Assembly: GCA_011033025.1 (NCBI GenBank)
Contig: WFMF01000126.1
Span: forward strand, 310,001 to 374,000
Length of the DNA: 64,000 nt
Direction of reading: 5' to 3'
Origin: Beroe forskalii
Taxonomy: Eukaryota > Ctenophora > Nuda > Beroida > Beroidae
Below the pieces are notes generated by a model. The model searched no databases, was not told the origin of the DNA, and saw only the letters and a program-made list of their open reading frames with translations. How positions within the stretch are numbered: position 1 is the first letter of the stretch; each line of letters begins with the position of its first letter. This document shows, one piece after another, positions 55,194 to 64,000 of this stretch. A program made the position numbers and the translations under genes.

Positions 55194-58100
55194 TCAAGTC
55201 GTTGTGGACCGCACCGGTATCTGATACCCATTATGAATGGCATTGTTCTGTTGCTGCTGCTGCTGCTGCTGTTGTTGTTGCTGCTGCTGGACTTGCGACG
55301 GCTCCAACTTCCCCGGTGTTTTGACACTTGCACTCGCCCTCAGCAACTCAATACTCTGGCTCTGCCACTCCGGGATCTTAGTCCCCCCAGAGCTGAGGGG
55401 TCCCACCCCTGCGAAGGAGGGCACCCCACTGGAGTTCTGGAGAAGGGGGTTGTTGGGGGAGCGCTGTCCGCCCCCGCCGATCAGAGAAGCGGGGTGCTGG
55501 TAGGAGGGGAGTTGGGTGGGGTTGGTGGGGCTTTGGAGCTGGGGGGCTCCTCCCCCTCCCCCTCCTCCGTTAGTCGTGATGCCGCCCGGATTGTTGTTGT
55601 AGAAATGCCCACCTGAAGGGGGTGCAGAAAAATGGTAGGATTGCATTTTGTGAAACATTCACTTGAACTAGGCAAAGTTTTGCAGATTATAAACGCCATG
55701 ATAAAAGTTTGCATTACATTTGAGAAGAGCGATTAATTCTAAATCTCAGCTCAAATCCATAATTATTCAGACTTTGAATTTAATTTTAATGAGTAATAAA
55801 AACACGCATCACCACTCTAAGTTCCATGAAAGTATTAATTTCCATTGTGTAATTGCAGAACACGTAACCACCAGGAAACAGGACATCTGAGCCGCGCATC
55901 ACGTGCTTCCACCGCATCACGTGATCATGTGTCACGTGCTCGCGCGTCACGTGATCTGCATCACGTGACATAAAGCGATAATTACCTCACATAATAATGT
56001 TCACCGTGGAAGAAACATAACCGGATTGACTTCATAAATTCACCATTTTAAACTCTGATTATGACGTCATGGCACAACGCCAACCATTCCGACGCGTTCT
56101 CTCCCGTAATTTTGTATGTACGTGTACTTCCAAAAATATCCTAAGAGCGAATTCGGGTAATTTGATTATTTTTCTTATCAGTAAGTTATCAGGCGACCCA
56201 GCGTATGAAATATAACGGCTTCGATTTAAGCCCCAACTTATTATCCTTGCAGGCTGTAGCCACACAAATTCAAATAGGCGTCTGAGAGTGATGTAATATC
56301 CATGGTTTAGAATAGTGAGTTGATGACGTTGATTCGCCTGTTTTTCTAGCGTGGGTTATTATTACGGTAGGATCCCATTATAGCTGGCTGATCGAATGAT
56401 AGTGTAAATTGTGTGCAAAGAAAGGTTTTGGATAAAGAACAAAAATTAATAAATGTTTTAATACATTTTCTTGCCATCGTTTTAAAAAAAGAAAACTTAA
56501 ATCTAAGTACTCAACAATCGATTAAACAGCGTTTATTTTTAGGTGGAAATTATTTGCAAACCATAATTTGAAAATTGAATTATTTTTGAACTTTGACAGC
56601 TTTGAAATTTTAAAACTCGAATTTGTTAATCAGATTTTTCAAAAAAATGATATAAATTATACGTACTTGCAGTGGAATTTAGGTCTTACTCAAATCTAGG
56701 AGTGTATAGATGCAGCCAATAGTGTAGAGTGGGCAACAGTCGTAAAACAATTCCCTATTATTCAGCACAAAAAAGCATTTCTCGCAAAATAACATTTCGT
56801 GCACAATAAAGCAAATTATCGCCGCGTCATAATTTGGCTGTTGAGATAACATCATTATCAGAGCTAACTAGACGTTGAATTCTTTCTGCACTCGATGTTA
56901 ACTGTTTAGATAACACTATTGGTATGGAGTTGGAAGATGTGAAAACGGAAGATGTGAAAACACACATCTCGTGTTGAGAGGAATGTCGAGGAGTTCCATC
57001 AGAATCCAGCCTAGCAAACAGACTTAGGGCACAAATCTAGACTTTGTCACTTGTTTTAAACTTCTGCGCAGCACACCGCCAATAAATAGTCGATGCGGTT
57101 TGAAGTCATTTCCATAGTTTACAGTGTTAGCTGCGATGACGTTGGTGGTGTAGCTTGGCGACATCAGGGCAGCTTGAAACTACCTAACGCGTGCATGAGC
57201 CATGTCTTAAATTGTTACATTTACGTGATTACGCGGAACTGCATGACTCGAACTATGTGAAGAATCGCGATTGATTGGGCACAGAATCCAAAGCATAGAT
57301 GTCCGTCACTTATTCAACTCAGCAACCCTGTATTGTGCATTTAGACGTGATTTGAACACCCTATATTCCTATAAGACTTCACAGTGCGCAGTCTTGAGAA
57401 TAGCACGTTTTCTTGAGTTATTTCCCCCGAAAGCCTGAAAATGCGTTCCAGACGCACGGAGAAATGCGCAGCACTGAATGGGACGACCAATGGAACTGTC
57501 CGTCCTTGTCTGGGGCAAGACATAGAAATGGTCTTAGTTGGAGGGACGTCACGTGGTCACGTCGACACGTTGTAAAAAACGTCTGATTTGTGTGTTTTGA
57601 GAGACTTTTTTCACATGTTTAAATACAAGGATAAAAACTTTTTACGGTAGAGTTTAAATATGATTCTAAAATTGAAGCCCACAGCGATTTAAAATTCATA
57701 TTGCTACAGTGAGCTATTCATCAGGTTTTCTTTAGAGGGATCAACTAAAGTCCGGTAGAAATAGAAAAACTTCCGTTCTTTAACCACATGAAGGTGGCAG
57801 TGGCTTATTAGCGCAACCACAGGTCCCTTTGATATTGGCCAATCAGTATGCGAGTTTAATGTAAACTCGCGCACTGATTGGTATATGCCATGGCAATTTC
57901 AGGATCTTTGACCGCATTATTACTACTAGGAGGGGATGGGCCAGTGAGGTCCCAGACGGCAGGAATGGGAGCAACAGGCTGGACAGCATAATAGATAATA
58001 TCAAATTCAGCTACTAAACAGGATTTGAACAGGATTTCTGGATTTAAACAGGACTAAAACAGGATATCCTGTATAAACAGGATTTACTATCACTAATAAA

Positions 58101-61100
58101 ACAATAAAAACCTGCGGTGTAGAGCTGTGAGAAGTTAGGGGCCTGGAACATGGGACTGGGGGACGCTGCACTGCTGCTGTAGGGGAGCACTCCGCCAAAA
58201 CTGAGGGATGTGGGGATCAGGGGCCCGACGGGGATTGCGGGGATGAGTGAGATTTATTGGAATCAAGGATCAGGTTGCGTGAGATTGGAGGGAATGAAGG
58301 ATAAGGGGTTGCGTGGGGATCAGGGATGAGCGGCATTGAGGGGAATCAAGGGTTCGGGGATTGAAAAGATTTAGAATTTTGGGGATTGAAAGAAAATCAA
58401 GAATTTACAGGATTGGCATGAATTAAGTAGAGTTTGTTCCAGCTGCTTACCTGTAGTGCGTAGTGGGGATGGTGTGGCCGGTTATGCTGGGGATGTTCAT
58501 GGACCACGGCTCTCCAGAACCTGTGTACTCCGTCGGTAATCCTGATAAACATCGTGTTAGTTTACCAACCGTTCCATTTTACATCGACCGATCAGTGCGC
58601 GAGTAATCATCAACTCGCGCGCAAAACATGACACAAAACATGTCATGGCACAAAACACTGAATTGATGGAATCAGTGCACTTTCTTGTGAGAAATATGAC
58701 TAAGACAATCTATCATCAATTTACATTTTTATCACATATTGTACGCAGGCAGATTGAATTCAGCAAAAAATGTCATTAACAATAAATCAATTAATCTCAG
58801 TTGATAGCAGTAATTAATTGACTAATCAATTAGTAAAATCACAGTACCTGACATGAGGCGGTTGACGTTTGAAGCGGCTACGGAGGTGTTGTTCATTTCT
58901 CTTTCCCGCTCCTTCTTCCTCCACTTGGCTCGTCTGTTCTGGAACCAAACCTGCCCGGGGATTAAGGGAGTAGAGCCAGGGAATTGGGAGAAACGGGGGG
59001 GGGGATTAGGGAGTTAAGGGGGAATTAGGGAGTAAAGGGGGATTAGGGAGTAAAGGGGGAATAAGGGAGTTATTAAGGGGAATTAGGGAGTCAAGGGGGA
59101 ATAAGGGAGTAATGGGGGAGTTACGGAGTCAAGGAGGAATTAGGGGGTCATGGAGGAATTATAATTTAGAGGGTTTCATTCAGGAGGGGATCAGGACTCA
59201 GGAGTTTGATTTACTTACGGACTCTGGGTCAAAGGGCTACTTGCAAGCGCGCTAATAGATAATTCGTGACGAGTGATCGGGGGGGCCGAATAGATAAATT
59301 ATAAATAAATTGTGATGTGTCATTGTGTCACAGGTGTATACGGAAAGAAGGTGCAGAAGACACCATCAAAAATGGCTACAAAAGAAAAAGCTCTCTCTGC
59401 CTATTAATCCACCCGATTTTTGCAATGACCTGGAAATTTTTTATAACAATTCATAAACTATTTCAGGGGCTAGTACTGGGTCTCAGGAGCCCAGAAAAAA
59501 AAGTTTACCAACCTACCCCATGGGGCGGTGGTTTTTGGGCCACGCCCTTTTTATATTTATACGCTATGTCGTTTTTCATAACTCGGCTTAGGAAAGTCGT
59601 AGAGACTTCATTTTGGGCTCAAACGAATCGAAATCAACGTGTTTTTATACAATTGTTGACACCAATATGCCGTAGAACCCTCAGGGAAGAAGTTATGGGC
59701 CAAAACCATTTTCGGAGTAGTCCGCAAACCATTATTTAGGCTATATTGGTATCTTGGCTCAGGAAGGTCGTAGAGACTTCATTTTGGGCTCAAACGAATC
59801 GCAACAGCCGTGTTTTTATACAATTTTTGACACCAATATGCCGTAGAACCCTCAGGGAAGAAGTTATGGGCCAAAAACCATTTTCGGAGTAGTCCGCGAA
59901 CCATTATTTGGGCTATATTGGTATCTTGGCTCTAGAAGGTCGTAGAGGCTATATCTTGGGCGCAAACGAATCGCAATGACCACGTTTTTATACAATTGTT
60001 GACATCAATATACTGTAGAACCCTCAGGGAAGAAGTTATGGGCCAAAAACCATTTTTGGATTAGTCCACGAACCATTATTTGGGCTATATTGGTATCTTG
60101 GCTAAGGAAGGTCGTAGAGGCTTTATTTTGGGCGCAAAAGAATCGCAACAGTCGTGTTTTTATACAATTGTTGACTCCAATATGCCGTAGAACTCTCAGG
60201 GAAGAAGTTATGGGCCAAAAACCATTTTTCAGGGTACTTGCAACCCATTCTTTGGGTTATAGTGGTATCTTGGCTGGGGAAGCTCGTGGAAGATTTATCT
60301 TAAAATGAAATTGCTCGCAAATTTTTATTTGACTGCTGCCACAAATATGCTTTAAAACCCTCAGGAAAGAAGGTACGGATCAAAACCATGTTTTTGGCTA
60401 CCCATAACCCATTGCTCGGGATTTTAAATTGGTATTTCGACTCATGAACTCAGGCGGGCTCAGGCAGTTCCTATAGACAAAAAACGCGATTTTATTTCAT
60501 AGCGGCCACAAACCATTTTTCAGGGTACCCGCAACCCATTCTTGATGTGAAGTATTCATATATTCTGTTGGTGCTTATTTGCCTAGTGCTGCTAGGCCTG
60601 CTGACTCCAGCTGTGAAGCAGCTGCTGTCGGCAGCTGGATGAACAAGACGTGTCAGCTTGTCAGTGACAGGCAAGTGTATCTATTTTCTTTCATAGAGAC
60701 ACCAAATGTCTTGATTATAAGGTGACTACAAATTTCAACCATTTAAGCTCCAAAGCTTAAAGTATTAATAGATACCTAAGTATGCTAAAATTTATGTTTG
60801 TGTAAAACTTTGTTAGTTGTTGAGGAATGAACAGAATCTGAAGTGAAGGGAAAAGAGTGCAGATGCTTATATCATGGTATTATTAAGTTCTGGATTTCTA
60901 CCATGTCAAACAAGAACATGATTGGTCAGAAGCTGTAGGATAATGTCCTAGCTGTAGGATAATGTCCTAGGATAATGTCCTAGACTTAAAGCTGTAGGAC
61001 AGTGAGTGAATACCTACTTACCTACATACAAAACTACAAAAGCTCCATAAAATCATGGGTTTTGGGTCTCTAGGAACTACCTGAGCCCACCTGAGGTCAT

Positions 61101-63028
61101 GAGTCGAAATACCAATATATCCCGAGCAATGGGTCATGGGTAGCTAGAATCATGGTTTTGATCCATAACTTCTTTCCTGAGGGTTTTCAAGCATATTTGT
61201 GGCAGCAGTCAAATAAAAACATTGCCATTGTGATTCACTTCAGTTCAAAATGAAGCTTCTTGAGTTCTATGAGCTTCCTCCGCCAAGATTCCACTATAGC
61301 CCAAAGAATGGGCTGCAAGTACCCTGAAAAATGGTTTTTGGCTCATAACTTCTTCCCTGAGAGTTCTACGGCATATTGAAGTCAACAATTGTATAAAAAC
61401 ACGACTGTTGCGATTCTTTTGCGCCCAAAATAAAGCCTCTACGACCTTCCTTAGCCAAGATACCAATATAGCCCAAATAATGGTTCGCGGACTAATCCAA
61501 AAATGGTTTTTGGCCCATAACTTCTTCCCTGAGGGTTCTACAGTATATTGATGTCAACAATTGTATAAAAACGTGGTCATTGCGATTCGTTTGCGCCCAA
61601 GATATAGCCTCTACGACCTTCTAGAGCCAAGATACCAATATAGCCCAAATAATGGTTCGCGGACTACTCCGAAAATGGTTTTTGGCCCATAACTTCTTCC
61701 CTGAGGGTTCTACGGCATATTGGTGTCAAAAATTGTATAAAAACACGGCTGTTGCGATTCGTTTCAGCCCAAAATGAAGTCTCTACGACCTTCCTGAGCC
61801 AAGATACCAATATAGCCTAAATAATGGTTTGCGGACTACTCCGAAAATGGTTTTGGCCCATAACTTCTTCCCTGAGGGTTCTACGGCATATTGGTGTCAA
61901 CAATTGTATAAAACACGTTGATTGCGATTCGTTTTGAGCCCTAAATGAAGTCTCTACGACTTTCCTAAGCCGAGTTATGAAAAAACGACATAGCGTATAA
62001 ATATAAAAAGGGCGTGGCCCAAAAACCACCGCCCCCATGGGGTAGGTTGGTAAACTTTTTTTTCTGGGCTCCTGGGACCCAGTACTAGCCCCTGAAATAG
62101 TAAATGAATTGTTATAAAAAATTTCCAGGTAAGCTGGAATTTTTGCAAAAATTGGGTGGATTATATCCGAGAAGAGGGCTACCAAGGAAAATTTCTCAAT
62201 TTCTCAGCAATATTCCCAAGCTCTGTCCCTCTAGAACATAGCCCAGTACAACAGTCCAAGTATAGGACGTAAACGAATTACCTTAAATTCATTAACCTAA
62301 CGAGGTTAGGCTACTCTGAGCGAAAACTTAATCCGATCAAGAAATGAAATTATGAAATGTTTAATAACATTAAAACTCAGTTATAAACATTAACAAGTTC
62401 AGTCGGGGCGGTTGATGTTTGAGGTTTGTTAGTTCTTTGAGTCTGTTTGAGATTGAGAATAAATTGACTACTTATAAATGCCAGTATTTGTCAATATTTG
62501 TCAGTATTTGGTGTCTGCAACATATTTATTCAGGCAATTTTGATAAGGTAATTCCATTATGGCCTGAAGACCCCAGGCTAGGTTTAGTCCTTGTCCTGTG
62601 TTATGAATTGTTGCTTCGTTGATTTTTTTGGCACTCGCTTCAAGAAACCTTTTTCATATATCTCAATGTTTTCCCTATTGCTAAGAGTTTTGTGAGTTTT
62701 TTAATATTCTAGGCTGCCTAGAAAGTAGAATCCCTAAATAGCGTTGCCCCAACCTTGAGAAAATTTGGCTGTTATTCCTTGAAAATCATAGCCGGTAGCC
62801 CGCGATTAGAGATATTTATTGCTCTACTTTTTGCGAAGGTTTACTCTTTCACCACCGACTTTAAGTGATTAAAACAAAAAATCTTGTTGCACACTAGTCC
62901 TCACCTGGACTCTGGCCTCGGTGAGGTCCAGTCCGTTAGCCAGCTCCTCTCTAGTGAGCACATCAGGGTAGTGTGACTTGACGAACTCCGCTTCTAACTG
63001 GTCTAGTTGGTAGGTTGAGAACTGGGTC
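55194..63028 (-). CDS. Paired-like (Q50) homeobox transcription factor, 5' end missing
   Basis: A nuclear developmental transcription factor. Five exons seen: 62905-63028, 58848-58950, 58451-58541, 58112-58200, 55194-55612; phases agree throughout. The upstream exon(s) with the homeodomain's first residues lie beyond 63028, probably beyond the window. The homeodomain is split between Gln44 and Val45: [40 protein letters not shown] then [19 protein letters not shown]. Gln at position 50 and [20 protein letters not shown] place it in the PRD class, paired-like group (Alx/Arx/Otp/Rax type). No paired domain is seen. The C-terminal region is Ser/Pro/Gly-rich, has a run of about 14 glutamines near the end, and contains [13 protein letters not shown], which loosely resembles an OAR motif. 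I cannot name the orthologue. The intron splitting the homeodomain holds a 2.8-kb foldback; the last intron holds a CACGTG cluster. Confidence 0.93.
55248..55290 (-). repeat. CAG/CAA repeat encoding polyglutamine
   Basis: A plus-strand CTG/TTG run that encodes about 14 consecutive Gln, mixed CAG and CAA codons, near the C terminus of the homeobox protein. Interruption by CAA lowers slippage. Confidence 0.95.
55900..55967. promoter_or_regulatory. Cluster of five CACGTG E-boxes
   Basis: CACGTG at 55900, 55918, 55933, 55948 and 55962, each preceded by T. Starts are 18, 15, 15 and 14 bases apart. The TCACGTG(A) form is favoured by bHLH-Zip factors such as MITF/TFE and USF. It lies about 0.3 kb inside the last intron of the homeobox gene, upstream of its last exon. 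It could be an enhancer, or a decayed tandem repeat. Confidence 0.6.
55985..57835. other. Homeobox last intron, remainder
   Basis: AT-rich intronic DNA with scattered TGACGTCA/CACGTG-like palindromes (for example near 56063 and 57548). No exon recognised; an apparent open segment near 57890-57985 has an acceptor but the wrong phase. Confidence 0.45.
57836..57891. repeat. Short foldback, CCAATCAG family
   Basis: GGCCAATCAGTATGCGAGTT and AACTCGCGCACTGATTGGTA are inverted ends around a short loop. A half-copy (ATCGACCGATCAGTGCGCGA) is at about 58583. Confidence 0.7.
58960..59170. repeat. G-rich minisatellite, about 20-bp unit
   Basis: About nine units like GGGGGATTAGGGAGTAAAG. It starts immediately upstream (transcript downstream of exon 1) of the acceptor of homeobox exon 58848-58950. 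Confidence 0.85.
59400..62165. repeat. Large foldback element with tandem-repeat arms
   Basis: The left arm (about 59400-60487) and right arm (about 61060-62165) are inverted copies around a spacer of about 570 bp. The tips are the most alike: GGGGCTAGTACTGGGTC and GACCCAGTACTAGCCCC, and the palindrome-like CCCATGGGG. Each arm is made of about five direct units of 168-178 bp (starts near 59581, 59753, 59933, 60100, 60272 in the left arm), each containing CTTGGCT...AGGTCGTAGAG and CCCTCAGGGAAGAAGTTATG. Short open frames of 60-140 codons in the arms are repeated and have no known domain. This is the layout of a foldback (FB-like) transposon without a transposase. Confidence 0.93.
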
Positions 63029-64000
63029 CTGGGGGGAGAGGAGGTGTTTTAATGGGGTGATTTTATGAAGTCGTTTTAATAAACTCTTTTTGTTAAAGTA
63101 AAGTCGTTTTAAGAGTTTGAAGGTCCACGAAAGTTACGCAGTTGAGAGTGGTGTCGTTATTACTGATTAGAGCGTAAAATGGATAGTTGAAAAGGAGTTT
63201 TGTTGATGACTCTGTTAGGTTCAAAGGTAGATAGACATTGAAGTAGATTTTTGACAATTATGGCAATGAGTGCACTTTAATCCCATAACAATATATTTCA
63301 ATATTTTGTGGTAGCTAGGATCAGGATGCTCCTTGCCATTTCCAGCCAATATCCACATTACTATTAGGCCATCGATATACCACTATGGGTGCTGAAATCA
63401 ACAATTTACCAAATCGAATTCATCCATTCACGTTTTAGGGAAGACTAGAATGCTAACCAACTACCTATTTCAACTATCTATTCTAGACTATATTGCTGTA
63501 ATATAATGTTGCTATTATGTTATATTATTGGAATTCAACCTCAAAATACAAGAACGCATGCCATGAATAATCTTGAGACTTTTACAGTTACATTCAAAAA
63601 TTCAGAACTTTTACTAGTCATCCGTCTCCCTGACATTTCATTGCATATATTTTAACATAAACTTTGAAAAATTAAAGATTTGAAACAATATTGTGAGTTG
63701 AGATCCATTGCAAAGGAAAGTTGCGGTGCGTCCAAAGATGAGATTTGGTGATTCTGTATTTTATCACTGATTCAAGAGTACAAATTGAGGATAGCAGGCT
63801 TTATAATGCAAAGGTTATTAAGGGCAAATGCAAGAAAATAAAGTTATATTTTAAGGTCATTTGATTTTGATCACTGAATGGTAAAGCTTTTTGAACTCGA
63901 AAGGAATATCCAAACTGATCATTAAACATGATAAAATTGGGTGACATCTGAAAGATATATGATTGAATAGACTGGATGATTTTGACCTGAATGAGGGTAC
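63029..64000. other. Homeobox intron, window end
   Basis: AT-rich; no exon carrying the expected basic start of the homeodomain is visible before the window ends, so the upstream exon lies outside. Confidence 0.6.

Noticed and set aside
57888-57985. Candidate extra homeobox exon ([13 protein letters not shown])
   Set aside because: The acceptor phase does not match the preceding exon, while 58112-58200 joins 55194-55612 in perfect phase.
59317-60308. Open frames of 60-140 codons in the large foldback, with mirror copies at 61245-62185
   Set aside because: They repeat with the 175-bp units and lack any known domain; treated as repeat DNA rather than genes.

Overview
This is nuclear DNA from an animal. 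Most genes have several exons with GT-AG introns, and metazoan families dominate: a paired-like homeobox gene, an ionotropic glutamate receptor (iGluR), a Sec-containing glutathione peroxidase and a cysteine-rich GPI-type surface protein. The base composition is AT-rich, and short foldback elements litter the gaps. I infer an early-branching or marine invertebrate. A ctenophore is my leading guess, because that group has a large divergent iGluR family, but the window does not prove it.

Layout. From 1 to about 12.9 kb there is no convincing gene: a degenerate repeat array (2.6-7.6 kb), a 23-bp minisatellite (10.1 kb) and a cluster of foldbacks (12.2-12.9 kb). From 13.8 to 32.3 kb one minus-strand DDX19/DBP5 RNA helicase gene with 13 exons spans the region. 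Its introns hold an iGluR gene, two paralogous one-pass membrane microproteins, a cysteine-rich GPI-type protein and a LINE ORF1. From 32.7 to 38.7 kb lies RRS1 (ribosome biogenesis), with a plus-strand selenoprotein glutathione peroxidase inside intron 2. Then follow PTAR1 (39.0-40.5), eIF3e (41.3-44.8) with RPS15 inside intron 7, a zinc-finger gene (45.5-47.2), NUP50 (48.3-51.1) and RBX1 (51.8-52.6). From 55.2 kb to beyond 63.0 kb is a paired-like Q50 homeobox gene whose first exon(s) lie outside the window. The intron that splits its homeodomain carries a foldback of about 2.8 kb.

Themes. Every gene except the glutathione peroxidase is on the minus strand. Several are general gene-expression factors: mRNA export (DDX19), nuclear transport (NUP50), translation (eIF3e, RPS15), ribosome assembly (RRS1) and ubiquitin ligation (RBX1). 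Nesting of genes in introns is unusually dense. The most unexpected pattern is that several splice junctions (DDX19, RRS1 twice, eIF3e, RBX1) sit in short tandem or direct duplications that copy the splice site and the adjoining exon edge. A few conserved exons carry apparent 1-nt frameshifts, some in homopolymers, so assembly error has to be separated from real decay. All exon coordinates were derived by hand from splice signals and protein-family conservation.
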